Source of the DNA: Algiphilus aromaticivorans DG1253
GTDB taxonomy: Bacteria > Pseudomonadota > Gammaproteobacteria > Nevskiales > Nevskiaceae
DNA: 64,000 nt
Assembly (NCBI RefSeq): GCF_000733765.1
Contig: NZ_JPOG01000001.1
Span: 2,604,001-2,668,000, forward strand
Direction: 5' to 3'
Part shown: positions 8,172-17,846 of the stretch, one piece after another
Layout of the letters: every line of letters starts with the position of its first letter
Numbering within the stretch: the stretch's first letter is position 1
The notes under the pieces: generated by a model
Told to the model about the DNA's origin: nothing
The model's input: only the letters and a program-made list of their open reading frames with translations
Database searches by the model: none
Position numbers and translations under genes: made by a program

Positions 8172-9035
8172 ATGAGCGGCAGCAGGGCCGGCATCGGTTT
8201 CGCCGCGGCAGCAATGCTGGCGGCGCTCCCTCACCTCGTCTTTGCCGGGGATGCGCCGCTCCGTGTCGGCGTCTATCACAACCCACCCAAGATCCAGCTC
8301 GCGGAGGGCGAGCCGCCGACCGGCTTCTGGCCGGAGCTGACGCGCGTCATTGCCGCTGCGGAGGGCCGCTCCGTCGAATGGGTGTCGGGCGACTGGAACA
8401 CATTGCTGTCCGAGCTTGCTTCGAGTGACATAGATGTCCTTGTCGACGTGGCAGTCACCGAGCAAAGGCGCGAGCGGATCGTCTTCGGCGAGGAGACCGT
8501 CCATGTCAGCTGGTCGCGCGTCTACGCCGCGCCGGGCGTCGATATCGAGGTGATCCCCGATCTGCGCGGCCGGCGCGTGGGCGTGCTCGAGGGCAGCGTC
8601 AACGTCGACGGAGCCGAGGGCATCCGCACGCTGCTCGATCGCTTCGACATCCCGGCCAACTTCGTCGCTGTGCCCAGCTACGAGGCCGTCTTTGCCGCGC
8701 TGGCCAGGGGGGACGTCGACGCCGGTGTCGTCAATCGCGACTTCGGCAACCACATGCGGGCGCAGTTCGACGTCGTGGCTACTCCCATCCTGCTGCAGCC
8801 CGCCGAACTGCGCTATGCCTTCAGCCCGCAGGCCGCGCGAAGCGCTGAGCCAAGCGCCGGCTTCGACCGGCGGCTCGCCGCCCTCAAGGCAGATCCGGAT
8901 TCCGAGTATCACGCGCTGCTGCAGCGATGGCTGGGTATGGACGCCCGCGACGCTGAACGCCCTCTGCCCGACTGGGCCCGGTGGGCGCTACTCGGCCTGC
9001 TGCTCACCGCGCTGCTGCTCGCCGCCGGGCTCTAG
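8172..9035 (+). CDS. Periplasmic amino-acid-type sensor domain of a c-di-GMP protein (N-terminal half, ends at internal TAG)
   Basis: These 287 residues consist of a signal peptide (residues 1-25, ending LVFAG), a solute-binding domain of the SBP_bac_3 type (LRVGVYHNPP at the start, then GFWPELTRVIAAAEG, RGRRVGVLEGSV and YEAVFAALARGDVDAGVVNR) and a transmembrane helix (WALLGLLLTALLLAAG). The frame then meets TAG at 9033-9035. Directly after it, the same frame continues into the linker and PAS-GGDEF-EAL domains of the next entry. The start ATG 8172 follows GGAGACACGCGC. As read, the product is a membrane-anchored periplasmic sensor with no output domain. Confidence 0.85.
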   Translation: MSGSRAGIGFAAAAMLAALPHLVFAGDAPLRVGVYHNPPKIQLAEGEPPTGFWPELTRVIAAAEGRSVEWVSGDWNTLLSELASSDIDVLVDVAVTEQRRERIVFGEETVHVSWSRVYAAPGVDIEVIPDLRGRRVGVLEGSVNVDGAEGIRTLLDRFDIPANFVAVPSYEAVFAALARGDVDAGVVNRDFGNHMRAQFDVVATPILLQPAELRYAFSPQAARSAEPSAGFDRRLAALKADPDSEYHALLQRWLGMDARDAERPLPDWARWALLGLLLTALLLAAGL

Positions 9036-9050
9036 CTCGTCGAGCTGCGG

Positions 9051-12000
9051 GTGGGCGCACGCACCCGCAAGCTCGCCAAGCAAGAGCACGCGCTGCGGCG
9101 ACACGACCAGATGCTCGCCACCTCGCAGCGCCTCGCACATATCGGCAGCTGGGAGGTGGACCCAGCAACGCTGCGCATGATCTGGACGGAGGAAACCTTC
9201 CGGATAACCGGCCTGGCACCAGAGGACGGCGCGCCCGACGTGGAGCGATTCTTCGAGATGGTCGAGCCCGACGACCTGCCGATGATGCGCGAGGCCCTGG
9301 ACAGTCTTCTTGCCGGAGGCCCCAGCCGCGACTTCGTTTTCCGCTTGCGGCGACCGGACGGCACGCTCCGCTATGTCCAGGAGCGCGCCGAATCCGAGCA
9401 AGACCATCACGGCCATGTGCGCCTTCTGTACGGCGCCGTTCAGGATATTACCGAGTGGCGACAACTCGATGAGCATGTGAGCGCCTTCCAGGAGTTGCTG
9501 GAGGGCAGCGAAGACCTCTGCGGCGTCTGCGACAACGAATTCCGCTGCATCTGGGTGAATACCGCCTACTGCCATTGGGTGGGCCGCAAACGCGAGGACA
9601 TCCAGGGAAGGCTGCTCGCCGAGATCATCGGCGCCGAGGATTTCGAGCAGAGAATCCGCCCCGCCCTCGAGCGCTGCCTGAACGGCAGATCACAACGCCT
9701 AGAAACCCTGCGCCGCGACAGCGAGGGCCATTACCGCCCAATCCTCGCGCGCTATTACCCGATCCTTGACGCCGAGGGCAAGGTCACGCGCATTGGCGCA
9801 GTCATCACCGACATCAGCGAATTCAGGGAAGCTGAGAGCACGGCGCAATCGCAGGCCCAACTCATCAATATGGCGGGGCGCATCGCGCGGTTGGGCGCCT
9901 GGTCGGTGGAACTGGATCCGCCCAACATCCGGCCGCTCTGGTCCGACGTCATGGCCGAGATCCACGGCATGCCGCCGGGCTATTCACCGACACGGAAAGA
10001 GGCGGAGGGCTTCTTCGCGCCCGAGTACCGCAGGCGCATCCTTGCCCTCTATGCTGCCTGCATCCGGCGCGGGACCGCCTTCGACGAGGAGTTCCAGATA
10101 CTCACCGCCGAAGGCGAGCGCGTCTGGGTGCGGGCCGTGGGCGAGCCGGTGCGCGACGACGGCGGCAGCATCGTCCGCCTGCAGGGCGCGCTGCAGGACA
10201 TCTCGGCGCGCAAGCAAGCCGAAGACGAGGCCGCCCAGCTCGAGAAGAATCTGCGCCAGACCATTGCCAGCATCACCGACGCCTTCTTCACGCTGGACCG
10301 GGACTGGCGATTCATCTTCGCCAACCCCGCCGCCGAGAAGATATCCGGACGCCGGAGCGAGGACGTCATCGGCCAGACGCTCTGGGATACCTTCCCGGAA
10401 GTAATCGGCACCGTCTGGGAGACTGCCTACCGGCGCGCCATGGACGAGCGCGTGACGGTCCAGATCGAGGACTACTACGAGCCCTTCGGCAAATGGCTGA
10501 GCTTCCGCGCCTACCCGACCCACGAGGGACTCGCGGTCTATCTGCTTGATGTGACCGGGCGCAACGAGTTGATCCAGAAGCTGCGCAACCGGGAGGCGGA
10601 GCTCAGCAGCTCGCGCGACCATCTGAGCGCACTGCTCGACTCGCGGCGGGCACTGATCAATTCGTTGCCGGCACATATCGCGCTCATCGACCACGAGGGC
10701 GTCATCGTCGATGTCAACGAGCAGTGGCGACGCTTCGCACAGGACAACGCCTTCCAGGGTGAAGATTTCGGCGTCGGCGCGAACTACCTGCGCATCTGCG
10801 AGACCTCCGAGGGCGACTGTGCCGACGAGGCCGACGCAGTGGCCAAAGGCCTTCGCGAGGTCCTGAGCGGCGCACGCGCCAGCTTCGCCATGGAATACCC
10901 CTGCCACTCACCGGAGCAATTCCGCTGGTTCCGGGTGACGATGAACCGGCTGGTGCCCGGCGAGCCGGGCAGCATCGAGCACGGCGCCGTGGTCATGCAC
11001 ATCGACATCACCGAGCGCAAGCTGGCCGAGCGCAAGCTGGAGCGCATGGCCTTCGAGGATAGCCTCACCGGCCTGCCTACCCGCAACGGCTTCGTCCGCG
11101 CTCTGGAAGCGCGCATCAGCGATGCCGGCTGGCCGGCGGAAGCACTGCTCGTAGCAGTAAATATCCGCGGCATGCGCGACATCAACGACGCCCTCGGCTT
11201 CGAGGCCGGTGACCGCGTACTCGCCAGTCTTGGCGAGCGACTGCAAGGGCAGCCCCCATCCGACCATATTGCCGGACGCACCGGCGGCGACGAGTTCGTG
11301 CTCTTCCTGCAACCCGCCGCAGGAGACGATCTTGAAGCGCTGCTGGAGCGCCTGGCTGATAGCCTTTCCCGCCCGCTGCCCCTCGACGAGATGGATATCG
11401 ACGTCGGCACGCGCCTCGGTTATACCGAGCTGGGCACCGAGCCACGCCCCGTCGCTTCCCTGCTGCGGGAGGCCGAGCTGGCGCTGGCCCAGCACCGTGA
11501 CGCCGCCGAGATGCGCTGGATCGCCTACAGCCACGCCCTGGACACCGCGGACACCCAGCGCATCGATCTGACTCGCGAGCTGCGCATTGCGCTCAAGGAG
11601 GCGCAATTCGAGCTGCACTTCCAGCCCAAAGTCATGCTGGATAGCGGCCGGATCCACAGCTGCGAAGCACTGCTGCGCTGGAATCATCCGCGCCATGGAA
11701 TGATTCTGCCCGGCCGCTTCATCGGCATCGCTGAGAAGAGTCAGCTCATCGGTCCCATCGGCGACTGGATCCTGCGCGAGAGCTGCCGGCAGCTGCGTCA
11801 GTGGCTCGACGCCGGCGTCGAACCCGTGCGCGTGGCGGTGAACGTCTCGCTGGTGCAGTTCATGACGGCGGATCTGCCGGAGAAGATCCGTGCGCTGCTG
11901 AAGGAATTCGCGCTACCCGGCAAGCTGCTGGCGCTGGAGATCACCGAGAGCGTCTTCGCGCGAGAATCCGACAACCTCAAGACTCAGATCAAGGCCCTGC

Positions 12001-12365
12001 ACGACATCGGCGTGCGCCTGTCGCTGGACGACTTCGGCACCGGCTACTCCTCACTGCTCTACCTGCAGAAATATCCCTTCGACGAGATCAAGATCGACCG
12101 TGGCTTCGTCATGAAGCTCCTCGACGACAGCTACAGCCACGACATCGTACGCACGGTACTGGAGCTGGCTCGTGCCTTCGGCGCCGACGTCGTCGCCGAG
12201 GGCATCGAATCCATCGAGATCAGCGATGTGCTGCAAGAACTCGACTGCCACATTGGCCAGGGCCGCTACTTCAGCTACCCACTTCCTGGCGACGAGCTCC
12301 AGCCGCTGCTGGCCGAGCGCCCCACCTTTCCGCTACCGGCCGAGCGTACGCGCATTACGATGTAG
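9051..12365 (+). CDS. Multi-PAS GGDEF-EAL c-di-GMP protein (C-terminal half)
   Basis: The 1104-codon frame is in phase with the sensor gene upstream; only the TAG at 9033-9035 separates them. A GTG at 9051 is the first possible restart. About five PAS-like modules fill residues 25-650 (for example IGSWEVDPATLRMIWTEETF, ARLGAWSVELD, DAFFTLDRDWRFIFANPAAE, PAHIALIDHEGVIVDVNEQW). The GGDEF domain has TGGDEFVLF near residue 745, and the EAL domain has EALLRW near 872, [15 protein letters not shown] and VVAEGIE. Both catalytic signatures are intact, so it could make or degrade c-di-GMP. Without the sensor half it would be soluble and blind to the periplasmic signal. It converges on another c-di-GMP gene. 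Confidence 0.85.
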   Translation: MGARTRKLAKQEHALRRHDQMLATSQRLAHIGSWEVDPATLRMIWTEETFRITGLAPEDGAPDVERFFEMVEPDDLPMMREALDSLLAGGPSRDFVFRLRRPDGTLRYVQERAESEQDHHGHVRLLYGAVQDITEWRQLDEHVSAFQELLEGSEDLCGVCDNEFRCIWVNTAYCHWVGRKREDIQGRLLAEIIGAEDFEQRIRPALERCLNGRSQRLETLRRDSEGHYRPILARYYPILDAEGKVTRIGAVITDISEFREAESTAQSQAQLINMAGRIARLGAWSVELDPPNIRPLWSDVMAEIHGMPPGYSPTRKEAEGFFAPEYRRRILALYAACIRRGTAFDEEFQILTAEGERVWVRAVGEPVRDDGGSIVRLQGALQDISARKQAEDEAAQLEKNLRQTIASITDAFFTLDRDWRFIFANPAAEKISGRRSEDVIGQTLWDTFPEVIGTVWETAYRRAMDERVTVQIEDYYEPFGKWLSFRAYPTHEGLAVYLLDVTGRNELIQKLRNREAELSSSRDHLSALLDSRRALINSLPAHIALIDHEGVIVDVNEQWRRFAQDNAFQGEDFGVGANYLRICETSEGDCADEADAVAKGLREVLSGARASFAMEYPCHSPEQFRWFRVTMNRLVPGEPGSIEHGAVVMHIDITERKLAERKLERMAFEDSLTGLPTRNGFVRALEARISDAGWPAEALLVAVNIRGMRDINDALGFEAGDRVLASLGERLQGQPPSDHIAGRTGGDEFVLFLQPAAGDDLEALLERLADSLSRPLPLDEMDIDVGTRLGYTELGTEPRPVASLLREAELALAQHRDAAEMRWIAYSHALDTADTQRIDLTRELRIALKEAQFELHFQPKVMLDSGRIHSCEALLRWNHPRHGMILPGRFIGIAEKSQLIGPIGDWILRESCRQLRQWLDAGVEPVRVAVNVSLVQFMTADLPEKIRALLKEFALPGKLLALEITESVFARESDNLKTQIKALHDIGVRLSLDDFGTGYSSLLYLQKYPFDEIKIDRGFVMKLLDDSYSHDIVRTVLELARAFGADVVAEGIESIEISDVLQELDCHIGQGRYFSYPLPGDELQPLLAERPTFPLPAERTRITM

Positions 12366-12490
12366 GTAAAGCCATTCGGCCGCGATGGGTCGCGAGCAAA
12401 ACTCGTGAAGGCACCGCGACCGCATGAGCCCCGCGGGCGGCTGTGGCGTCCCGCCCACCGACCGCGCTAACGGCTCAACGCGTCAGCGGG

Positions 12491-14323
12491 TCATGCTTCC
12501 GCGGCCATCGGCTCGTCGCCATAGCCACCCTGAAACTCGTCACACAAGTGGCTGCGCAGGAAGGCGAACTGCTCCTCGGTCTCGACGCCGTCGGCGACGA
12601 CCGTACGGCTAAGCTGCCTGCCGATGGCGATGATCGCGTCGGTGAGATCACCGTTCTCAGCGCTGCGTACCGCGTCGCGCACGAAGGACCTATCGATCTT
12701 GATGGCATCGAAGGGGAATTGCTGCAGCGTGCTGAGCGAGGAATAACCGGTGCCGAAATCCTCTATCGCCACCCGGATGCCCATCTGCTTCATCTCACCG
12801 AGAATGCGAATGGTGCGATCGAGCTCGCGCATGACCATGCTCTCGCTGACCTCCACCTCGAGCAGACTGGGATCCATGCCGGTGTCCTTCAGCGCGCGCT
12901 TGATATCCTCAAGCAGACCCTCATCGATGAACTGACGCGTGGACAGATTCACCGCCATGCTCAGCGGCGAAAGGCCTTCTTCCTGCCAAGCGACGTTCTG
13001 CCGGCAAGCCGTGCGCAGCACCCAGCGACCGATGGGGATGATGAGCCCGGTTTCCTCGGCCAGAGTGATGAATTCCCGCGGCGGAATCAGGCCGAGCTCC
13101 GGATGCTGCCAGTACAGCAGCGCCTCCATGCCGGTCAGGCTGTTGTCGGCCATGCTGCGCTTGGCCTGATAGAACAGCCGCAGCTCGCCGCGCTCCAGGG
13201 CATTGCGCAGGCTGGATTCCAGTGCCAGCCGCTCCAGCGAATCCGTGCTCAGCTCTTCTGAATAGATCTGATAGTTGTTCTTGCCCCGGCTCTTGGCGTG
13301 ATACATCGCCACGTCAGCGTTCTTCATGAGTGTCTGCTCGTCCTCGCCATCACCGGGGAAGACGGCCACGCCGATGCTCACCGTGACCCGGAACTCCTGG
13401 CCGACCAGCGTCATCGGCCGAGCCACCGCCTCGAGCACCTTCTCCGCCACCGGCACCACCTGCCCGCGCGTGGCGATTTCCGGCAGCAGCACCACGAACT
13501 CGTCGCCGCCCAAACGCGCCACGACATCGCTTTCGCGCACCGAGCCGGCGAGGCGTCTCGCCATTTCCTGCAGCAGTTCGTCGCCCGCCTCGTGTCCGAG
13601 CGAGTCGTTGATGTTCTTGAAACGGTCCAGGTCGAGGAACAACAGCGCCAGGCTTCGCCCATGACGCCGTGCCTGCTGCATCTCCCGACCCAGAAGATGG
13701 CTGAAGAAGGCCCGGTTCGGCAGATCGGTGAGATTGTCGTGAAAGGCCAGATACTCGACGCGCTCGGCGTGGGCGATGCGCTCCGCCAGAACCCGGGCAC
13801 GCGCCTGATGCAGGCGCCAGCTCATGAAGCCGAGCAGGGCCACGACGATGAGCACAACCGCGCTCGCCGCAGCAGCACGCCACATGTAGATCATCTCCAG
13901 CCGCTCGGCCGGGGCCAGCTGCTCCTCCTCCGACAAGCCCACCACGATGGCCAGCGGGAACTCGAAGAGCTTGCGTGCAATGGTGTAGCGACGGACCTCG
14001 TCCCAGGCATTGACCCGGACTTCGGCCGGCTGCTCGCTCATGCCCTCCTCGACGATCAAGGCTCCTGAATCGATCGCCGAGCCGGCGGACAGAGCATCAC
14101 CCGTGCGCCGCACGCGGAAAACGCCATCCGTTCCGAGCAGGCCGAGCACGCCCTCATCGCCAAGTGCCGCCGGCTCGTAGCCGCTGACGAAATAACCGGC
14201 ATGCACCGAAATCACGACGGCGCCGGAATCGACGCCGTCGCCGTTGGCAATCGCCCGTGCGAAGCGCAGCCGCCACTCTCCATCCTCTGCCTCCCGGCGC
14301 GGCTGGCCGATCACCCAGGGCAT
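12491..14323 (-). CDS. GGDEF-EAL protein, C-terminal part of a frameshifted gene
   Basis: This frame holds the end of a periplasmic sensor domain ([15 protein letters not shown] ... [25 protein letters not shown]), one transmembrane helix ([22 protein letters not shown]), a GGDEF domain ([23 protein letters not shown]) and an EAL domain ([32 protein letters not shown]). Both catalytic signatures are present. The sensor N-terminus lies in another frame (next entry); the two join if one G is removed from GGG at 14314-14316. 14323 is the first ATG after the shift and not the natural start. The gene is third in a leftward operon after a porin and a PstS-like protein. Confidence 0.8.
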   Translation of the reverse strand: MPWVIGQPRREAEDGEWRLRFARAIANGDGVDSGAVVISVHAGYFVSGYEPAALGDEGVLGLLGTDGVFRVRRTGDALSAGSAIDSGALIVEEGMSEQPAEVRVNAWDEVRRYTIARKLFEFPLAIVVGLSEEEQLAPAERLEMIYMWRAAAASAVVLIVVALLGFMSWRLHQARARVLAERIAHAERVEYLAFHDNLTDLPNRAFFSHLLGREMQQARRHGRSLALLFLDLDRFKNINDSLGHEAGDELLQEMARRLAGSVRESDVVARLGGDEFVVLLPEIATRGQVVPVAEKVLEAVARPMTLVGQEFRVTVSIGVAVFPGDGEDEQTLMKNADVAMYHAKSRGKNNYQIYSEELSTDSLERLALESSLRNALERGELRLFYQAKRSMADNSLTGMEALLYWQHPELGLIPPREFITLAEETGLIIPIGRWVLRTACRQNVAWQEEGLSPLSMAVNLSTRQFIDEGLLEDIKRALKDTGMDPSLLEVEVSESMVMRELDRTIRILGEMKQMGIRVAIEDFGTGYSSLSTLQQFPFDAIKIDRSFVRDAVRSAENGDLTDAIIAIGRQLSRTVVADGVETEEQFAFLRSHLCDEFQGGYGDEPMAAEA

Positions 14324-14801
14324 CGGCGCTTCGCGCGCGCTGCAGCAGCTCGGCAAAGGCAGCATCCACTGGCTCAGCTCCCCCTTCGGTGCTGGCAACA
14401 ACCCGCCCCTCGCCGTCCAGCACGTTGACCGTGAACAGCAAGGAGGGGAGCAGCAGATCCTGCTCGGCCAGATTCTCCAGGACATCGGAGGCGGCGGCAT
14501 CGCCGGGACGATCGATCAACTCGTAGCGTACGAGCTTCAAGGCATGATCGATCTCGCGCAGGGCACGGACGACCTGCGCCTCGTAGGTATCCGCCACATC
14601 CGTGGCGAGTGAGGCCGCCGTGCGGTGCGCGGCAGCGTGCTCCTTCGCGGCGAGGTTCAAGGTTGCGCCCCAGATAACCGCCAGCACGAGCAAGCCGATC
14701 GCCGTGAACAGCACCGGCGGCTCGACCAGAAGCTGCCATCGGCTGCGCCTGGCAGGCGTTTCGGGTTCCGGACTACTCAAGCTGCACCACCCGCAAGCCA
14801 T
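14154..14801 (-). CDS. N-terminal part of the frameshifted sensor GGDEF-EAL gene
   Basis: From ATG 14801 (or TTG 14780, overlapping the upstream stop as TTGAGTAG) the frame encodes a short cytoplasmic lead, a transmembrane helix ([19 protein letters not shown]) and the start of a periplasmic Cache-like sensor ([28 protein letters not shown], then [17 protein letters not shown]). Homology stops near [11 protein letters not shown], where the other frame takes over with VIGQPRRE. Beyond 14314 the residues in this frame are Arg-rich nonsense. It overlaps the end of the PstS-like gene by about 29 bp, so the original gene was coupled to it. Confidence 0.7.
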   Translation of the reverse strand: MACGWCSLSSPEPETPARRSRWQLLVEPPVLFTAIGLLVLAVIWGATLNLAAKEHAAAHRTAASLATDVADTYEAQVVRALREIDHALKLVRYELIDRPGDAAASDVLENLAEQDLLLPSLLFTVNVLDGEGRVVASTEGGAEPVDAAFAELLQRARSADALGDRPAAPGGRGWRVAAALRTGDCQRRRRRFRRRRDFGACRLFRQRLRAGGTWR

Positions 14802-15207
14802 CGCCCACGCGCTCGGCATCCATATAGCCGATGGCATTCGGCGTTGCGGCGATGCGATCCGCCAAGGTCTCGACATCGCGCAGCGAGGGCGGCGGCCGCC
14901 CGCGACCGGTGAAGATCAGGCGCGACCAATGCGCCTTGATCTGCGCCGGTGTGCGCCCGAGATAGTTCTCGTAGAAGCGCTCGTAGGCGGCGCTGCTTTC
15001 GGCCTGGTCGAGGGGGAGCAGCGGCTCGCCGCTCGGCAGGCGGACCACCCGTCCAAGATAGGCGTCCGCGAGCTCCGCACGACTCAGCGAGTCAACCGGG
15101 CTATCGCTGGAGACCACCACCACGACATCCGCGGCGCTCGCCGTCGTCGCGGCGCTCAGCAGAAGCCCGAAACCTGCGACTGCGAGAGATTTCAATAGGC
15201 TCGCCAT
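14773..15207 (-). CDS. PstS-like phosphate/oxoanion-binding periplasmic protein
   Basis: A 144-residue protein. ATG 15207 begins a signal peptide (MASLLKSLAVAGFGLLLSAATTASA). The mature part is a short version of the phosphate ABC transporter substrate-binding fold: VVVVVSSDSPVDSLSRAELADAYLGR at the N-terminus, the Arg-rich LIFTGRGRPPPSL region, and ATPNAIGYMDA near the end. It lacks the second lobe of full-length PstS, and no permease or ATPase genes are nearby. Such short proteins commonly sit between a porin and a membrane diguanylate cyclase, where they may present a ligand to the sensor (inference). It starts 1 bp after the porin stop. Confidence 0.75.
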   Translation of the reverse strand: MASLLKSLAVAGFGLLLSAATTASAADVVVVVSSDSPVDSLSRAELADAYLGRVVRLPSGEPLLPLDQAESSAAYERFYENYLGRTPAQIKAHWSRLIFTGRGRPPPSLRDVETLADRIAATPNAIGYMDAERVGDGLRVVQLE

Positions 15208-15208
15208 C

Positions 15209-16429
15209 TCAGAACACGAAATCGAGCGCAAGACTGACCAAGGTGGCCGAACCGCCACGACGGAAACCGGGTTGCGGGTTGACCAGCACGCCGCTCGAAT
15301 CGGAATCCAGGTCCAGATAATCGAGTTGCAGTTTCAGGGCCATGCTGGGCGCGAAATCCCATCGCGCGCCGAGGGCAATGCTCTTCTGCCGCGCCGCGCT
15401 GCCGAGCAAGTCGTTGAGCGCGGCATTGAAACCCTGGGCTTCCGGATTGCTCAGCCCCGGATCGCTGGTGTTGCTCGCGACCCAAACCCTGGCCAGCGTG
15501 AGGTAGGGTGTAACGGCACCCAGCCGATAACCGCCGGTGACATACCAGCCACGGAAATCCGCAATGAAGGTACGGCTCTCGCGGAGCGCGAACTCCCCCA
15601 TCGCGAACCAGTCGCCGGGGTCGTAGCGTGCCCCCGCGCTCAGGATATTTAGGGGTGTGTCGTCGGCGTCGTAGCGGTTGGCAATCGCCTCGCCCTCCGG
15701 CCCGAAGGAACGAAAGGCATCGAACAAGGGTGCGAAGCCATCGGCGGTGATATGCGTCCGGCTGTAACTGGCGAAAAGCGTCCCCGCGCCGCGCTCGATG
15801 GTATTCGCGATGGTGAAGCCGTTGCGCGTCTCTATCTCGCCGCCCCCGGGGGTCGAGGTATCCTTACCGCCGTAGACCAGCTGAAGATGGTTGTCGTAGC
15901 TGCCGAGGCGCCGCCGGTAGCTTGCCGCAATGCCGTCGAAATTGGTGGCCGGGACCGTCTGATAGACCTCAGGCGGCGGTCGCACCCATGGGTTGGCGAA
16001 ACTCACCTTCCGGTATTCGGAGGCGAGGAATATCGGCAACACCATGCGCCCGGCGCGCAGCGTCAGCCGCGGCGTAGCGTCGAAGCGGATATTCGCCCAC
16101 TCCAGGGTGGGCTTGTAGGTATCGTCGTAGCGCTGCTCCACCACGACCTGCACGATGCCGGACAGCCGCGGGGTGAATTCGGAACCGAGTTGCAGGCCAA
16201 GCCGGCTATCCACCTCGGGGCTCAGGTCGCGGGTATGGCCGGCTCCATCGGGGGCGAAGACATTGGAAACGAAGTCAGCCCGGTCCTCGTTGGAGTGCAC
16301 CACGCCGACCGTGCCGAAGCCATCGAAGCTCAGGGTCGGCTCAGCCGCGGCTTCCGGCATCCACGCTACGGCCGCGCAACATAGTCCGACGGCCACCTGA
16401 AGTGTTGTCGTCATCGTTGCTGCCGCCAT
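15209..16429 (-). CDS. Outer-membrane porin-like beta-barrel
   Basis: A 406-residue protein from ATG 16429, which has GGAGG upstream; ATG 16414 is the alternative. A signal peptide ends near PEAAA. The mature part opens with LSFDGFGTVGVVHSNED and continues as alternating amphipathic strands (RLSGIVQVVVEQRYDD, ANIRFDATPRLTLRAGRM, GWYVTGGYRLGAVTPYLTLARV), ending in the strand LVSLALDFVF with C-terminal Phe, the outer-membrane assembly signal. It resembles general porins of the phosphate-selective or Gram-negative porin type. It is the first gene of the porin / PstS-like / sensor GGDEF-EAL operon, so uptake and sensing of one solute may be linked. Confidence 0.8.
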   Translation of the reverse strand: MAAATMTTTLQVAVGLCCAAVAWMPEAAAEPTLSFDGFGTVGVVHSNEDRADFVSNVFAPDGAGHTRDLSPEVDSRLGLQLGSEFTPRLSGIVQVVVEQRYDDTYKPTLEWANIRFDATPRLTLRAGRMVLPIFLASEYRKVSFANPWVRPPPEVYQTVPATNFDGIAASYRRRLGSYDNHLQLVYGGKDTSTPGGGEIETRNGFTIANTIERGAGTLFASYSRTHITADGFAPLFDAFRSFGPEGEAIANRYDADDTPLNILSAGARYDPGDWFAMGEFALRESRTFIADFRGWYVTGGYRLGAVTPYLTLARVWVASNTSDPGLSNPEAQGFNAALNDLLGSAARQKSIALGARWDFAPSMALKLQLDYLDLDSDSSGVLVNPQPGFRRGGSATLVSLALDFVF

Positions 16430-16803
16430 GCTGGAGCGCCTCCGTCTCCTCGCGCCGTGACGGTCGAGCGGCAGACTGCCACGAAAGCACGCGGTGGCAC
16501 AGCTACCATTGCGTCTTCGAGCTTGCACTCGGATCGCTCAGGCGAACGTGCGCCACTCGGCTTCTCCAGCACAGCGCCTCCTCCCTATCCGTCGAGACGA
16601 CCTTCCCGCAGCACGCCCGCAGGTCCGCCCTCAGCTTGCGCCATGCACCACCATGAAACAACCAAGGCCGACCTACGGTCCCTTCGGGCGGGCAATGGGG
16701 CGAATGGGACCGTCCAACTGGACCCTGAGCCCCCAATCCGGCCCGACTGGCTCAGTGGAAGCGCGGCTAGGATGACACCACCCCCGCCCCGGTTGCGTTC
16801 GCA
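16430..16803. other. Intergenic region upstream of the porin operon and truD
   Basis: No convincing gene is seen on either strand; the small open frames are Ser/Arg/Pro-rich shadows. The region must hold the leftward porin-operon promoter and the rightward truD promoter, but no clear boxes stand out. Confidence 0.5.
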
Positions 16804-17811
16804 TTGACCGATTCCCTAGCCCACGCGCACGGTCGCCCACCCCTGCAGGCGCGACTGCGCAGCAGCCCCGAGGACTTCGTGGTGGAGGAGTTGCCCAATG
16901 TTGCCCCGGACGGCGACGGCGATCATCTGTGGCTGGAGGTACGCAAGCGCAACACCAATACCGACTGGCTCGCCAAGGAGCTGGCGCGCTTCGCCGGCGT
17001 CAATCCGGTGGATGTCGGCTATGCCGGAATCAAGGACCGGGATGCGGTCACGACACAGGCTTTCACGATCCACCTACCGGGCCGCGAGGCACCGGACTGG
17101 GCAGCCTTCCCGCACGCGGAGGTATCAATCACCCCGCGCGGCCGTCACCGGCGCAAGCTCAAGCGCGGCGCACTGGCAGGCAACCGCTTCCGGCTGACCC
17201 TGCGCGAGGTGCAGGGCGACTCCGCGGCGGCCGAGCACTGCCTGACCGCGATCCGCGACCGCGGCGTGCCAAACTACTACGGCGAGCAGCGCTTCGGCCT
17301 CGGCGGTGCCAATGTGGCACGGGCAGAGGCGATGTTCGCCGGCCGGCGCGTCGACCGCAACACCCGCTCGATGCTGCTGTCGGCCGCTCGCTCGCACTGC
17401 TTCAACGCCGTGCTGAACGCCCGCGTGCACGAGGGCAACTGGGATCAGGGTCTGGATGGCGAGATCTGGTGTCTGGCCGGCTCGCGCTCCTGGTTCGGGC
17501 CGGAGGCAGCCTCGCCGGAGCTGCAGGCACGGCTGGCCGCCGGCGACATCTCGCCCTCCGGCCCGCTCTGGGGCTGCGGCGCGCTGCCCACGGCCGACAC
17601 CGCGCGGGCGCTGGAGGAGCGCGTGCTGGCCCCCTTCGCCACGCTGAAGGCGGGCCTGGAGTCCGCCGGCATGGAACAGTATCGGCGCGCGCTGCGACTG
17701 CTACCCGGCGAATTGCGCTGGAGCTGGCCGGAGACCGACGTGCTGACCCTGGACTTCCGCCTGCCGCCGGGCGCCTACGCCACGGTGGTGGTGCGCGAGC
17801 TGACGCACTAA
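16804..17811 (+). CDS. truD: tRNA pseudouridine(13) synthase TruD
   Basis: A 335-residue protein from a TTG start at 16804. The key motif AGIKDRDAVTTQ (about residues 75-86) holds the catalytic Asp. EDFVVEELP near residue 21, PNYYGEQRFG and the closing strand FRLPPGAYATVVVREL are typical of TruD. The enzyme converts U13 of tRNA-Glu to pseudouridine. Length is close to E. coli TruD (349). The TTG has only a weak ribosome site, but no better in-frame codon lies between it and the conserved N-terminus. It is monocistronic here, without the common ispF/surE neighbours. Confidence 0.93.
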   Translation: MTDSLAHAHGRPPLQARLRSSPEDFVVEELPNVAPDGDGDHLWLEVRKRNTNTDWLAKELARFAGVNPVDVGYAGIKDRDAVTTQAFTIHLPGREAPDWAAFPHAEVSITPRGRHRRKLKRGALAGNRFRLTLREVQGDSAAAEHCLTAIRDRGVPNYYGEQRFGLGGANVARAEAMFAGRRVDRNTRSMLLSAARSHCFNAVLNARVHEGNWDQGLDGEIWCLAGSRSWFGPEAASPELQARLAAGDISPSGPLWGCGALPTADTARALEERVLAPFATLKAGLESAGMEQYRRALRLLPGELRWSWPETDVLTLDFRLPPGAYATVVVRELTH

Positions 17812-17846
17812 ACGGAGACTTCCGAAACCCAGCTGGGACATCGACA

